64,000 bases of DNA from Arthrobacter sp. MAHUQ-56 (GCF_019710585.1 NZ_JAIFZQ010000008.1:466313-530312), one strand, 5' to 3'. Counted from the stretch's first letter, positions 1 to 8,634 are shown. Numbers and translations are program-made. The notes: generated by a model not told the origin, from the sequence alone.

Positions 1-158
1 AGCGTGACGATGCCTCCCTGGAGCCACGCGCGTTCTGTGGCCGGATGGCCCGTGCCATCGAATACGAGCTGGGCGCGGTGGCCCGGGTTCCCGTGCCGGA
101 GCTTGTGGCCGCCCGGGCCCGGAAGTTCGGCAACCTGGGCAGCCGGCTCGGCGGTTAG
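1..158 (+). CDS. C-terminal fragment of an unidentified protein (possibly carboxyltransferase-like)
   Basis: The frame beginning at base 3 is open from the window edge and ends in TAG at 156-158, giving 51 residues with normal high-GC codon use. The end is alanine/arginine rich and contains AFCGRMARAIEYELGAV followed by VPELVAARARKFGNLGSRL. This vaguely recalls the C-terminal helices of acetyl-CoA carboxylase carboxyltransferase subunits, but the match is from memory and weak. The gene starts left of the window, so no domain can be assigned. It converges on the lapA-like gene that ends at 256. Confidence 0.5.
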   Translation, partial: RDDASLEPRAFCGRMARAIEYELGAVARVPVPELVAARARKFGNLGSRLGG

Positions 159-255
159 CGGCAAACGTAGCTGCCAGTGCGGCGGGTGGCCGGGCTGTGC
201 GGCGCCGGGCGGGGCGTCGTACTGGCCCGCCGGGCGGGGCGGGCCGCGGCTGAGC

Positions 256-696
256 CTAGCCCCGCTGGCGCACGCGTGCCCGGTGGGCGTTGGTGCGAAG
301 CTGCAGGATGCGGGCGCCGCCTGCTGCGGCTACCAGCACGCCCCCGGTCACGGCGGCGATGAACAAGGCCATACCCAGCGGAACGGCGCCCTCGAGGCCC
401 AGGAACTTCACGAGGACCAGTTCCTGGTTCTGGAGGATGAAGATGATCAGCAGGATCAGCAGCACCAGGGCCGCGACGACGGCCGCCCAGATGACGCCGG
501 TGCGTGTGACCTTGCGTTCGGCGGCGGGCGCCGGTGCCGGGCCGGTGCCCGAAACCGGCGCACCCGCTGCCCCGGTGGAGTAGGAAGGCGCGTTGCCGTA
601 GCTTTCAGGCGTGCCGCCAGGTGAAGTTGGCCCGGCCGCCGTGGTGCCCGGTTCGCGCTGCCCGTCGGGTCCTGGCGAATACTGTCCTGCGGTCAT
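256..696 (-). CDS. LapA-domain (DUF1049) membrane protein
   Basis: A 146-aa protein. The first ~60 residues are a Pro/Gly/Ser/Thr-rich cytoplasmic tail. Two hydrophobic segments follow (IWAAVVAALVLLILLIIF and LGMALFIAAVTGGVLVAAAG), separated by a short loop with QNQELVLVKFLG, which is the usual layout of the lipopolysaccharide-assembly LapA/DUF1049 family. The C-terminus is short and basic. In actinobacteria, which lack LPS, the role of this family is unknown. The start at 696 was chosen because GGAAAGGGG lies just upstream; an in-frame ATG further out (726) has no ribosome site. It appears to be a single gene. Confidence 0.8.
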   Translation of the reverse strand: MTAGQYSPGPDGQREPGTTAAGPTSPGGTPESYGNAPSYSTGAAGAPVSGTGPAPAPAAERKVTRTGVIWAAVVAALVLLILLIIFILQNQELVLVKFLGLEGAVPLGMALFIAAVTGGVLVAAAGGARILQLRTNAHRARVRQRG

Positions 697-864
697 GCTC
701 GTCCCCTTTCCCAGAATGCTAAGCATGCTTATTGTGCAACCTTAGCCGTCCGGATTGCGGCAGCACAACGTGCCCGCCGGCCGGGTAGGCAGTCGCAGCA
801 AGGGCGCTCGACCCTTGCGGCAGGGCTCCTGCTCCGTTGACGAGCGGACGTGCCCGGGCATGGC

Positions 865-890
865 GGAAGGGCCCCTTCGGGGGCCCTTCC
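865..890. terminator. Perfect 11-bp stem with UUCG tetraloop
   Basis: GGAAGGGCCCC (865-875) pairs perfectly with GGGGCCCTTCC (880-890) around a TTCG loop. It sits 13 bp beyond the stop of the minus-strand small gene ending at 903, so it most plausibly terminates that gene before lapA. There is no strong U-tract on either strand, so termination rather than another RNA role is an inference. Confidence 0.6.
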
Positions 891-902
891 GTAGCTGCAG
901 GC

Positions 903-1130
903 TCAGACCCGCTCCTTGCTCCGCTCGCCGGAGGGGGCGCGGGGCGAAGGCGTCCTGCGCCATTTGGGGAACGCCCAGAACGTAAAGTCCTGCGCCTTGA
1001 CCCGCGGTTCCGGTGTTTCGACGGGTGTTTCGACCGGAGTCTCAACCGGAGTTTCCTGCTTGGTTTCGGGTTTGCGGCCAGCTTCTTTCCTGATGCCCCA
1101 CCCGAAGTCCTTGCTGGATGAATAGCACAT
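903..1130 (-). CDS. Small Cys-containing hypothetical protein with a TPVE repeat
   Basis: A 75-aa protein starting MCYSSSKDFGWGIRKE. The ATG at 1128-1130 is preceded by AAAGGAGGT, a textbook Shine-Dalgarno at about 5 nt spacing, so this is a strongly translated gene despite its size. The middle contains a threefold TPVE/ETP repeat built from 12-nt DNA units (about 1014-1052). The C-terminal third is basic and aromatic (DFTFWAFPKWRR). There is no signal peptide or membrane segment. It probably shares a transcript with the small gene at 1178-1411 just upstream. Function unknown; the MCYSSxDFGW opening may be a metal- or redox-related motif, but that is only a guess. Confidence 0.7.
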   Translation of the reverse strand: MCYSSSKDFGWGIRKEAGRKPETKQETPVETPVETPVETPEPRVKAQDFTFWAFPKWRRTPSPRAPSGERSKERV

Positions 1131-1177
1131 CACAGACCTCCTTTGGTGACTGCCCTTTAATCGTCCTCCTGATCGGC

Positions 1178-1411
1178 CTAGGAGTCGAGGTTCCCGGCCA
1201 CCACTTCCTGCGCCTCCTGCGGCTGATGGAATTCGCACGGTCCGTGGTGGCGCAGCGGGAGCAGGCAGGTCCGGCCGGTCGGCAGGTGGACCAGCGCGCA
1301 GCGCCCGGCCATGGCCAGGTCCTCCCTGACATTGGTGTTGCTGAGATCCGGCCGGGCTTCACCTTCCGATGACGGGTCCTCAGGACTGGGTGCGGGGTGG
1401 TCAGGGTTCAT
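1178..1411 (-). CDS. Small His/Cys-rich hypothetical protein
   Basis: A 77-aa protein. An acidic, proline-rich N-terminal half leads into CALVHLPTGRTC and then RHHGPCEFH, so Cys and His residues are spaced as in a small zinc-binding knuckle. GAGGAG lies 9 nt upstream of the ATG at 1409-1411. An in-frame TTG at 1420 would overlap that ribosome site and is less likely. It lies 47 nt upstream of the MCYSSS gene on the same strand and 128 nt downstream of the amidase. No family is recognised. Confidence 0.6.
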   Translation of the reverse strand: MNPDHPAPSPEDPSSEGEARPDLSNTNVREDLAMAGRCALVHLPTGRTCLLPLRHHGPCEFHQPQEAQEVVAGNLDS

Positions 1412-1539
1412 CTCGGGCAACTCCTCTTCGGGCTGGTGGCGAGTGGAGGGTGCGGTACCTTTCCAGTCTGCTCCGGCGGGGTTACAGGCGGGTTAATCCG
1501 GCGTTAGGTTCAGGTCAACAAGGATGCACGCATCCGACG

Positions 1540-2946
1540 CTAGTACCCCAACTGGTGCGCCACCTGCAGCAGGAGAACTTCGGAACCCATCGGACCGACC
1601 AGCTGGATTCCCATCGGCAGGCCCTGTCCGCCTGCTCCGCCGGTCCAGTGCACGGGAATGGTGATCGCCGGCAGCCCGCACACATTGACCAGCGAGGACC
1701 ACGGCGCGAATTCGCACTGCCTGCGGTAGTCGCCGTCGGCATCCCCCGGCCAGTGCGCCGACGGCCACCGGTCCCCGCCGTGTTCGGTCCCCGTGAACCA
1801 GCCAACGGGCCGCGGAGTCAGGGCCAGGGCCGGCATCAGCAGCAGGTCCCACTGCGCATACTGGGCCACGGTGTCATGCTGGAACTGGCGCAGGAAAGCC
1901 AGGGCCTCGGCGAGCTTGGCCGGGCTGCGCTGCTGCGCCCGCCGCCGGAACGTCCGTGTCAGGGGCGCCAGCAGCGCTTCCCGGGAGGGGCTGATCCGGG
2001 CTGCGCCCACCCCTGCAGTCCAGGCGGTGGTGAAGGCGTCCGGGTACCGGTTGTCGTAGCGGATCGATGCATCGCTGAGCATGTGGCCCGCGTGCTCCAG
2101 CAGTGTTTCGCCGGTACGGAGCGCGTCGAGGGCTTCGCGCTCCGGGGTGAAGGGAAAAGTTGTGGCCCAGGGGCTGTCCAGAGTGACGCCGATCCGCAGC
2201 CGTGGCGGTGGCTCCCCGATCGCGGCAAGGAATTGGCCGCCGGGTACCAGGGCGTCCATCATCAGCGCGGCGTCCGCCGCGCTCCTGGCCAGCGGCCCGG
2301 GCACCACCAGCCGGGCCGGGTCGCCCGCACTCTCCCCGGCAACCACCAGGCCGCGGCCCGGTTTCAACCCCACCAGCCCACATGCCGCAGCCGGAATGCG
2401 GACCGATCCGCCGCCGTCGGTCCCGGGCGCGAAGGGCAGCAAGCCGGCCGCTACCGCCGCGGCGCTTCCGCCGGAAGAACCTCCCGAACTCCTGCTCAGG
2501 GCGTGGGGATTGCGCGACGGCGGTGCGATGCGGTTTTCGCTGTAGGCCGTCAGGCCGAATTCGGGAACTTGCGTCTTTCCCAGCGTGAGGGCGCCGGATT
2601 CCTTGAAGAGGGACACCAGGGGCGCGTCCGCCGGCGCCGGCTTGTGGTCCAGGGCCGCGCTGCCGTGGGTGGTCACCACCCCCGCCACGTCCGTGAGGTC
2701 CTTGAAGGCCAGGGGCATGCCGTGCAGCATCGGCAGGTCCTCCGCGGCTGTCATTCGCTGCAGGGAGTCGGCCGCCCGGGCCTGTTCCATGGCGAGGTCC
2801 GCCGTGACGGTGATGAAGGCGCCGAGGAGGGGGTTTTCATGCTCAATCCTGGCAAGGAAATGGGTGGTGGCCTCAACCGCTGAGACTTCACCACGCCTCA
2901 AATTCTCCCGCAGGGCCACGGCCGAAAGCTCGTGAAGTTCAGTCAA
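1540..2946 (-). CDS. Amidase (amidase signature family)
   Basis: About 468 aa. The amidase-signature Ser-cisSer-Lys machinery is visible: the lysine in LAFKDLTD near residue 75, and the Gly/Ser-rich block SRSSGGSSGGSAAAVAAG with GTDGGGSVRIPA following it. The family hydrolyses amides to acid and ammonia; the substrate cannot be deduced. The C-terminal region retains the usual PAITIPV and GLPMGIQLVGP strands. The TTG at 2946 (LTELHELSAVAL) is taken as start because homologous N-termini begin with this helix; residues further upstream are Arg/Pro-rich and unlike coding sequence. The ribosome site is weak (GGCGGA). Confidence 0.8.
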   Translation of the reverse strand: MTELHELSAVALRENLRRGEVSAVEATTHFLARIEHENPLLGAFITVTADLAMEQARAADSLQRMTAAEDLPMLHGMPLAFKDLTDVAGVVTTHGSAALDHKPAPADAPLVSLFKESGALTLGKTQVPEFGLTAYSENRIAPPSRNPHALSRSSGGSSGGSAAAVAAGLLPFAPGTDGGGSVRIPAAACGLVGLKPGRGLVVAGESAGDPARLVVPGPLARSAADAALMMDALVPGGQFLAAIGEPPPRLRIGVTLDSPWATTFPFTPEREALDALRTGETLLEHAGHMLSDASIRYDNRYPDAFTTAWTAGVGAARISPSREALLAPLTRTFRRRAQQRSPAKLAEALAFLRQFQHDTVAQYAQWDLLLMPALALTPRPVGWFTGTEHGGDRWPSAHWPGDADGDYRRQCEFAPWSSLVNVCGLPAITIPVHWTGGAGGQGLPMGIQLVGPMGSEVLLLQVAHQLGY

Positions 2947-3111
2947 GGATCCGCCATTCCAGGATGTGGCTTCCCGCCGGGACGAATGTCTCCGGGGCAG
3001 GCGGGTGGGCGTTCGGCTCAGCGGGCAAGGCAACCTCCTCGGCGCCTCCAGCCTAGCCTGCCCTGCCTCGGCGCCCCCAGGGCGAAACGGCACCCAGCAC
3101 AACGGAAGGAC

Positions 3112-3117
3112 TAGGCT
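3112..3117 (+). promoter_or_regulatory. Candidate -10 box for the rhodanese-pheA pair
   Basis: TAGGCT (TANNNT) lies 35 nt upstream of the ATG at 3153. It is only 2 nt from an in-frame ATG at 3120, which would then sit at or before the transcription start, so the box supports 3153 as the real start. No convincing -35 is seen. Confidence 0.4.
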
Positions 3118-3152
3118 TAATGCTGACTCTGATCCGCCAAGACAGGACTCCG

Positions 3153-3479
3153 ATGAGCGATTTCCAGACCGTCCCCGTCCACGACATCCCGGCTGACGCC
3201 GTCATCCTGGATGTGCGGGAGGACTACGAATGGGTTGCCGGGCACGCCGAAGGCGCCCTCCACATCCCGATGGACCAGATCCCGGCGCGGCTGGGGGAAC
3301 TCGACCCGGATGAGGACCTCTACGTCATTTGCCGCACCGGCGGCCGCTCGTTCCGCGCCGCGCAGTGGCTGACTGCCCAGGGCTACACCGCCATCAACGT
3401 CTCCGGCGGCATGGACCAGTGGCTGGAGGACGGCAAGCCGCTGGTCTCCGACAACGGACTCAAGCCGATGGTCCTTTAG
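3153..3479 (+). CDS. Rhodanese-like domain protein
   Basis: A 108-aa single rhodanese domain: VILDVRE near residue 20, HIPMDQIPARL, and the active loop CRTGGRS with the catalytic cysteine, followed by GYTAINVSGGMDQW. The family transfers sulfane sulfur or carries persulfide; the partner is unknown. The start at 3153 has AGGA 6 nt upstream. The TAG stop overlaps the GTG start of pheA by one base, so the two are translationally coupled, although no functional link is obvious. Confidence 0.85.
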   Translation: MSDFQTVPVHDIPADAVILDVREDYEWVAGHAEGALHIPMDQIPARLGELDPDEDLYVICRTGGRSFRAAQWLTAQGYTAINVSGGMDQWLEDGKPLVSDNGLKPMVL

Positions 3480-4456
3480 TGCAGCCTGCTCCCACCTACG
3501 CCTTCCTGGGGCCTGAAGGAACGTTCACCGAGGCAGCTCTCATGCAGGTTCCCGGCGCCGCGGAGGCCACCCGGGTGCCGGCGTCCACCGTCAATGCTGC
3601 GCTGGACCAGGTGCGTTCCGGGTCCGCGGACGCAGCGATGGTCCCCATCGAAAACTCGGTGGAGGGCGGCGTGACAGCCACGCTCGACGCCATCGCCACC
3701 GGCCAGGAACTCCGGATTATCCGGGAGGTCCTGGTCCCCATCAGCTTCGTCCTGGTGGCGCGCCCGGGTGTCCGGTTGCAGGACGTGCGGCGGGTCTCCA
3801 CCCACGGCCATGCCTGGGCACAATGCCGGCTGTGGATGGACCAGAACATACCCGGGGCGGAATATGTCCCCGGGTCGTCCACCGCGGCCGCGGCCCTGGG
3901 CCTGCTGGCGGACGGGAGCCACTATGACGCAGCCATCTGCGCACCGCTGGTGGCCGAGGAGAACCCCGGCCTTGAGGTGCTGGCCGAGAACATCGGTGAC
4001 AACCCGGGTGCCGTGACCCGCTTCGTCCTGGTCAGCCGGCCCGGCACGCTGCCTGCCCCCACCGGCGCTGACAAAACCACCCTTGTGGTGCCGCTTCCCG
4101 AAGACCGTCCAGGGGCCCTGATGGAGATCCTGGACCAGCTCGCAAGCCGGGGGGTCAACCTCAGCCGCATCGAATCCCGGCCCACCGGGCAGTATCTGGG
4201 GCATTACTTCTTCAGCATCGACGCCGAAGGCCACGCCTGCGAGGCGCGTGTGGCCGATGCCTTGGCCGGGCTGCACCGCATCAGCCCGGGGACGCGCTTC
4301 CTCGGCTCGTATCCCCGCGCGGACAGGCAGGCCACCGTGGTGGCTGCGCACACGTCCGACGATGCCTTCGCCGCAGCGAGGGCATGGGTTGGGTCCTTGC
4401 TCCAAACGGAGTTCTCCGCAGGTGAAAGCGGTTCCGCAGCTTCGCCCACAGCGTAG
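3479..4456 (+). CDS. pheA: Prephenate dehydratase
   Basis: A 325-aa monofunctional enzyme converting prephenate to phenylpyruvate in phenylalanine synthesis. The N-terminus YAFLGPEGTFTEAAL, the middle PIENSVEGGV and the catalytic TRF motif (GAVTRFVLV, near residue 182) belong to the periplasmic-binding-like catalytic domain. The C-terminal ACT domain carries the phenylalanine-binding ESRP motif (LSRIESRPTG), so feedback inhibition by phenylalanine is expected. The GTG start at 3479 overlaps the stop of the rhodanese gene. There is a short C-terminal extension of about 40 residues without recognisable function. Confidence 0.95.
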   Translation: MQPAPTYAFLGPEGTFTEAALMQVPGAAEATRVPASTVNAALDQVRSGSADAAMVPIENSVEGGVTATLDAIATGQELRIIREVLVPISFVLVARPGVRLQDVRRVSTHGHAWAQCRLWMDQNIPGAEYVPGSSTAAAALGLLADGSHYDAAICAPLVAEENPGLEVLAENIGDNPGAVTRFVLVSRPGTLPAPTGADKTTLVVPLPEDRPGALMEILDQLASRGVNLSRIESRPTGQYLGHYFFSIDAEGHACEARVADALAGLHRISPGTRFLGSYPRADRQATVVAAHTSDDAFAAARAWVGSLLQTEFSAGESGSAASPTA

Positions 4457-4549
4457 GCGAATGCCCTTCGGAGTACTTCCGCGGGCTGTGGACAATGCGT
4501 ATGCTTGCTTGATCCACATGGGGGAGGGCCCCAACGAAGGGAGCGGGTC

Positions 4550-4753
4550 ATGACCAGCAGCACTGACAACGACGGCCAGGGGATGATCGTCAACCCCAAG
4601 CCCGCCAAGGAGAACCAGGACTGGGACGGAGACGACGCCGACCGCGCCGACCGCCTGCGCTTCGAAGAGGAGCAGGCCATGATCCGCGAACAGTCCGAGG
4701 CCCACGCCGCCGCCAAAGCTGCCGCCCAGGCCGCGAAGGAATCCGGCGCCTGA
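4550..4753 (+). CDS. Small charged hypothetical protein
   Basis: A 67-aa, strongly acidic and alanine-rich protein: an N-terminal polar stretch, then DDADRADRLRFEEEQAMIREQ and an Ala/Lys-rich helix. It is probably a soluble, mostly helical protein; no family is recognised. GAAGGGAG precedes the ATG at 4550. A possible -10 (TATGCT, 4500-4505) lies upstream, giving a leader of about 38 nt. It ends 29 bp from the convergent lipid-kinase-like gene. Confidence 0.65.
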   Translation: MTSSTDNDGQGMIVNPKPAKENQDWDGDDADRADRLRFEEEQAMIREQSEAHAAAKAAAQAAKESGA

Positions 4754-4782
4754 CGCGGCGCCCAACCTGAGCTGCAGCCAGA

Positions 4783-5862
4783 TTAGCGAGCCACCCCGGC
4801 ACCGCTGGCAATCTCCCCGCGTACCCTTACCAACAGCGACCGCGGCTCCACTTGAACCGTCAGCCGCGTCGCCTCGCCTGCCGTATCGCCGTCGAGCTGG
4901 GTAGGCATGGGCTCGGGGCACTTGATCAAAACCTTGCCGGACCGGTAGACGGTCATGATGGGCAGTTTGCCGCTGTGCTTGAACATGATCTTCACGTACA
5001 TCAGCAGCCAGCCCAGGGCGCTGCGGGGGCTCATCACCACCACATCGAGCATGCCGTCGTCGATCATTGCCTGCGGGATGAAATCGATGCCGCCGGGCAC
5101 GAGGCCGCAGTTGGCGAACAGCACGCTGCGGATGTTCCGGACCTGTTCCGGACTATCGTCCAGGGAGATGGACACCTTCTTGCGCCGCCCCGGCAGGTGG
5201 CGCATGCCCGCCTCCGTGTAGGCAAGCCAGCCCACGGCCCTCTTCAGGCCGTCGTTCGTGTCGGCGAGGACTTCGGCGTCCATGCCAATGCCGGCAATCA
5301 CCGTAAACACATGTTCGGAGTAGGTGCCCGTGCGGGAATTCTCGATGGCCATCCGGGCTGTATCGATGTAGCGCTGGCGGCCGAACAGGGCGGTCTGGAT
5401 GTTGCCGTGCAGGTCGTTGACGTCCAGGTCCACGTTCCTGGCGAGGAGGTTTCCCGTCCCCAATGGAATGAGGCCCATGGCCACGTTGGTGTGGGCGAGG
5501 GCCTCAGCCACCACACGTACGGTACCGTCGCCGCCGCCCACCAGTACGACGTCGGGCTTTCCCACCAGCGCCGCCTGCATCTGGGTGAAGCCCGGGTCCT
5601 CAGCCGTCGTCTCGTAGAAGACCGGTTCGTCCCAGCCGGCAGTGAGGCAGGCCCGCTGGATGGCTGCCTTCGCCTCGTCCGCCCGCGCCTTGATGGGGTT
5701 GATCAGGACGGCCACCCGCTGCTGCGCCAGCCCGGAATCATAGGCCTCCCCGGCCACTGTGCTGCGCATGTGCAGCGCCTTGAGCCGGCGCACACCCCAC
5801 CAACTGGAGATGGCGAAGGCAAGCGCCACTCCGATCAGCAGGTACAGAATCCAGTCGCTCAT
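4783..5862 (-). CDS. Diacylglycerol/lipid kinase family protein
   Basis: A 359-aa protein. An N-terminal membrane anchor ([20 protein letters not shown], residues ~3-22) is followed by the DAGK catalytic domain: [10 protein letters not shown], the nucleotide-binding [14 protein letters not shown] near residue 115, [11 protein letters not shown], and the distal lid motif DDGMLDVVV. The family phosphorylates lipids such as diacylglycerol or sphingoid bases with ATP; in actinobacteria some members act on membrane phosphatidyl lipids. ATG at 5860-5862 is preceded by GGAAG. It is divergent from serS, with starts 89 bp apart. Confidence 0.85.
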   Translation of the reverse strand: MSDWILYLLIGVALAFAISSWWGVRRLKALHMRSTVAGEAYDSGLAQQRVAVLINPIKARADEAKAAIQRACLTAGWDEPVFYETTAEDPGFTQMQAALVGKPDVVLVGGGDGTVRVVAEALAHTNVAMGLIPLGTGNLLARNVDLDVNDLHGNIQTALFGRQRYIDTARMAIENSRTGTYSEHVFTVIAGIGMDAEVLADTNDGLKRAVGWLAYTEAGMRHLPGRRKKVSISLDDSPEQVRNIRSVLFANCGLVPGGIDFIPQAMIDDGMLDVVVMSPRSALGWLLMYVKIMFKHSGKLPIMTVYRSGKVLIKCPEPMPTQLDGDTAGEATRLTVQVEPRSLLVRVRGEIASGAGVAR

Positions 5863-5939
5863 GGTGCTTCCACAGTAGCCCGGTGGACGGCGCGCTGGCC
5901 CCACCGCCCCAGCCGCCCGCCGTCGTGCACGGTATTGGA

Positions 5940-5945
5940 TACCCT
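5940..5945 (+). promoter_or_regulatory. Candidate -10 of a leaderless serS transcript
   Basis: TACCCT is followed by exactly 6 nt (TGTCTG) and then the GTG start of serS at 5952. No Shine-Dalgarno precedes that GTG. This spacing would place the transcription start at the initiation codon. Confidence 0.45.
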
Positions 5946-5951
5946 TGTCTG

Positions 5952-7232
5952 GTGATCGACGTAAAAGACCTCAGCGAAAACCCGGACAAGTTCCGTGCCA
6001 GCCAGCGCGCCCGCGGCGCCGACGAATCAGTGGTGGACGCGATCATCTCCGCAAACTCCGACCGCCGCGAGGCCCTGCTCCGCTTCGAGAACCTCCGCGC
6101 GGAGCAGAACGTGTTCGGCAAGAAGGTGGCGAAGGCCAAGGGGGAGGAGAAGCAGGCACTGCTGGCCGAGGTCAAGGAGCTCGCCAACTCGGTCAAGGCT
6201 GCCTCCGCGGAAGCCGATGCTGCCCAGACCAAGCAGGAAGAACTGCTGCGCACCATCCCCAACCTCATCGAGGACGGCGTTCCCGAGGGCGGCGAGGACG
6301 ACTACGTCGTCGTCAAGACCGTGGGCATGCCCCGCGAGTTCCCCGACTTCGAGGCCCGCGACCACCTGGAAATCGGCGAGCTGATCGGCGCCATCGACAT
6401 GGAACGCGGCGCCAAGGTTTCCGGTGCCCGCTTCTACTTCCTCAAGGGCGTTGGCGCCCGGCTGGAAATGGCGCTGCTGCAGATGGCCATGGACCAGGCC
6501 ATCGAAGCCGGCTTCATCCCGATGATCACCCCCACGCTGGTGCGTCCGGAAACCATGCAGGGCACGGGCTTCGATGTAAAGCACGACGCCGAGATCTACC
6601 GTCTCGCCGAGGACGACCTTTACCTGGTGGGCACCTCCGAGGTCGCCCTGGCCGGTTACCACGCTGACGAGATCCTCGACTTTTCCGCAGGCCCCATCCG
6701 GTACGCCGGCCAGAGCTCCTGCTACCGCCGCGAAGCCGGATCCCACGGCAAGGACACCCGCGGCATCATCCGCGTGCACCAGTTCAACAAGGTGGAGATG
6801 TTCATCTACACCACCGTTGAAGAGGCCGCCGCGGAGCACCAGCGGCTGCTGGCTTGGGAAGAGGAGATGCTGGCCAAGTGCGAGCTGCCCTACCGGGTGA
6901 TCGACACTGCCGCCGGCGACCTGGGCATGTCCGCTGCACGCAAGTACGACTGCGAAGCCTGGGTGCCCACCCAGGGCGCGTACCGCGAGCTGACGTCCAC
7001 CTCCAACTGCACCACGTTCCAGGCCCGCCGCCTGAACATCCGCGAACGCGTGGTGAACGCGGAGGGCGTCTCCAAGGGCACGCGTGCCGTGGCCACCCTG
7101 AACGGCACGCTGGCCACCACCCGCTGGATCGTGGCCCTGCTGGAGCACCACCAGAACCCGGACGGCTCGGTCAACGTGCCCAAGGCGCTGCAGAAGTACC
7201 TGGGCGGCCTCGAGGTCCTGCCGGTCCTGTAG
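5952..7232 (+). CDS. serS: Seryl-tRNA synthetase
   Basis: 426 aa, the normal bacterial length. It charges tRNA-Ser with serine. The N-terminal ~110 residues form the tRNA-binding antiparallel coiled coil (two long charged helices). The class II catalytic core follows, with motif 2 ([20 protein letters not shown]), the serine-site [13 protein letters not shown], and motif 3 ([18 protein letters not shown]). Start: homologues begin (M/V)[14 protein letters not shown], which matches the GTG at 5952; there is no ribosome site, only a TANNNT box 6 nt upstream. A 16-bp palindrome lies just beyond the stop. Confidence 0.97.
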   Translation: MIDVKDLSENPDKFRASQRARGADESVVDAIISANSDRREALLRFENLRAEQNVFGKKVAKAKGEEKQALLAEVKELANSVKAASAEADAAQTKQEELLRTIPNLIEDGVPEGGEDDYVVVKTVGMPREFPDFEARDHLEIGELIGAIDMERGAKVSGARFYFLKGVGARLEMALLQMAMDQAIEAGFIPMITPTLVRPETMQGTGFDVKHDAEIYRLAEDDLYLVGTSEVALAGYHADEILDFSAGPIRYAGQSSCYRREAGSHGKDTRGIIRVHQFNKVEMFIYTTVEEAAAEHQRLLAWEEEMLAKCELPYRVIDTAAGDLGMSAARKYDCEAWVPTQGAYRELTSTSNCTTFQARRLNIRERVVNAEGVSKGTRAVATLNGTLATTRWIVALLEHHQNPDGSVNVPKALQKYLGGLEVLPVL

Positions 7233-7259
7233 GTTTCGGCCCTGCCTCCGCCGCTCCCG

Positions 7260-7309
7260 GGCTTGTTCGCGGATCCGCACCTTTCACGGTTCTGATCCGC
7301 GAACAAGCC
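7260..7309. repeat. Palindromic element 1 (16-bp arms) downstream of serS
   Basis: GGCTTGTTCGCGGATC (7260-7275) pairs perfectly with 7294-7309 around an 18-nt loop. The core GCTTGTTCGCGGATCC recurs exactly at 8440-8455, in a second palindrome downstream of the next gene. It starts 27 bp after the serS stop and could work as a terminator, but it lacks a U-tract. Confidence 0.75.
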
Positions 7310-7384
7310 TAGGTGGGGCGGCCGCTGTCCACATAGGCGTATCCGCAGGCGCTGTGCGGCACGGTTGGACTGCATGCTGTGGGG

Positions 7385-8398
7385 ATGGAGACACCGCCCG
7401 GACTGATCGACACCGCCGCAGTCCTGCGCTCCGGTGCCACTACCGACCGCATTCACCGCGCCTTCAAGGCCGGGCAGCTCGTCCGGATCAGGCGCGGTTT
7501 CTACGTCGCTACCGGGGATTGGCTGCGGGCAGTCCCTTCCCAACGCTTCGCGTGGACCACGACGGCGGTTGCCAGGTCGGTCAAAGGTGCGGTTTTGTGC
7601 GGGGAAACGGCGGCCCTGGCCAGCGGCCTGCCGACGCTGGGGACGCCGCCCTGCGTGGAGCTTGCCACGGCTCTCCCTGGCCGTAGCGGCGTGCGGAAGT
7701 CGCCGCTTTTGGTTCTCGGCGCGGACGAAACTGCGCGGGAGGTGCGGCGCACGCGTTCGTATCCGCTAAGGTACCGGCTCATCACCGGGCTCGAACCGGT
7801 GCGGCACGGGGAGTTCCTGTGTTCGGGGTTGATCGAAACCACGGTGGACGTCCTGGCCTCGGCCGGGCTGGACCGGGCGCTTGTACTTGCCGACGGCGTA
7901 GCCCGGAAGCTCCTGGCGGACCGAACCCTGGAACCAGGCGCGCCGCTCTTCTCGCTGCCGGCCGTAGCTTCGGGTATAGCTGCCCTTCCGTCAGCGGCTG
8001 CCCAGCGCCGTGCCGAGCGGGTAGCCCGCCTGGCCAGCCCGCTGCCGGAGTCCGTCGGGGAGTCCTACAGCCGGGCCGTCTTTGATTTTCTCGGGTTTGA
8101 GCAGCCTCTCCTTCAGAAGGTCTTCACGGACAGCGAAGGCTTTATCGGCCGGAGCGACTTCTGGTGGCCGCGGCAGGGCGTGGTGGGAGAGTTCGATGGC
8201 AAAGGCAAATACGTGCAGGCCGCGCTCCGCGGCGGGATCACCGCGGACGAGGCCGTGTACCGCGAGAAGCTCCGCGAGGACCGGATACGGGCTTTAGGCC
8301 ACGGCTTTGGCCGCTGGGGATGGACCGACCTGCAGCACCCGGAGCGGCTCCGGGCCAAACTCCTCGCCGCCGGCCTCCGCCCCGGCACCCGCTGTTAG
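7385..8398 (+). CDS. Orphan AbiEi-like protein with a C-terminal nuclease-like domain
   Basis: A 337-aa protein. Residues ~5-50 form a winged-helix-like unit (TAAVLRSGATTDRIHRAF, then GQLVRIRRGFYV) typical of proteins annotated as type IV toxin-antitoxin AbiEi-family antitoxins in actinobacteria. The C-terminal third, with SDFWWPRQGVVGEFDGKGKY, resembles a DUF559/Vsr-type restriction-endonuclease fold, where E-F-D-G-K could be the metal-binding core. No AbiEii nucleotidyltransferase toxin is adjacent, so a toxin-antitoxin role is not supported here. Start ATG 7385; an in-frame GTG lies at 7379, and neither has a clear ribosome site. The gene is flanked by two related palindromes. Confidence 0.7.
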   Translation: METPPGLIDTAAVLRSGATTDRIHRAFKAGQLVRIRRGFYVATGDWLRAVPSQRFAWTTTAVARSVKGAVLCGETAALASGLPTLGTPPCVELATALPGRSGVRKSPLLVLGADETAREVRRTRSYPLRYRLITGLEPVRHGEFLCSGLIETTVDVLASAGLDRALVLADGVARKLLADRTLEPGAPLFSLPAVASGIAALPSAAAQRRAERVARLASPLPESVGESYSRAVFDFLGFEQPLLQKVFTDSEGFIGRSDFWWPRQGVVGEFDGKGKYVQAALRGGITADEAVYREKLREDRIRALGHGFGRWGWTDLQHPERLRAKLLAAGLRPGTRC

Positions 8399-8433
8399 CT
8401 CCAGCACCCCGCCGGTAGCTCCAGCCGGACCCG

Positions 8434-8492
8434 TCATAAGCTTGTTCGCGGATCCGGGCCTTGAAGGGCGTGTTTTGCGAACAGGCTTATGA
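8434..8492. repeat. Palindromic element 2, sharing its core with element 1
   Basis: TCATAAGCTTGTTCGC (8434-8449) pairs with 8477-8492 (one T-G mismatch) around a 27-nt loop. Bases 8440-8455 repeat the 16-nt core of the element at 7260-7309 exactly. It lies 36 bp after the stop of the AbiEi-like gene. Confidence 0.7.
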
Positions 8493-8634
8493 GCCCCGGG
8501 AGGCACGGCCGGACGGCCAAGGCGCTCCGCCCGAAGGTGCGGGAACCCGCAGTTAACCACCAGTTAGCCAACAGTTCCGTAAAGCTGTGTCCTGCGTCCT
8601 AGCGCCTGTCAGTTACCTCTGGTTCACTGTTTCA

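Noticed and set aside
720..860. tRNA or small RNA gene upstream of lapA
   Set aside because: No cloverleaf or T-loop consensus (GTTCRANNC) could be fitted; only the UUCG hairpin beyond it is structured.
7385..8398. Complete AbiE toxin-antitoxin system
   Set aside because: No nucleotidyltransferase (AbiEii-like) gene lies on either side; neighbours are serS and a HAD phosphatase.
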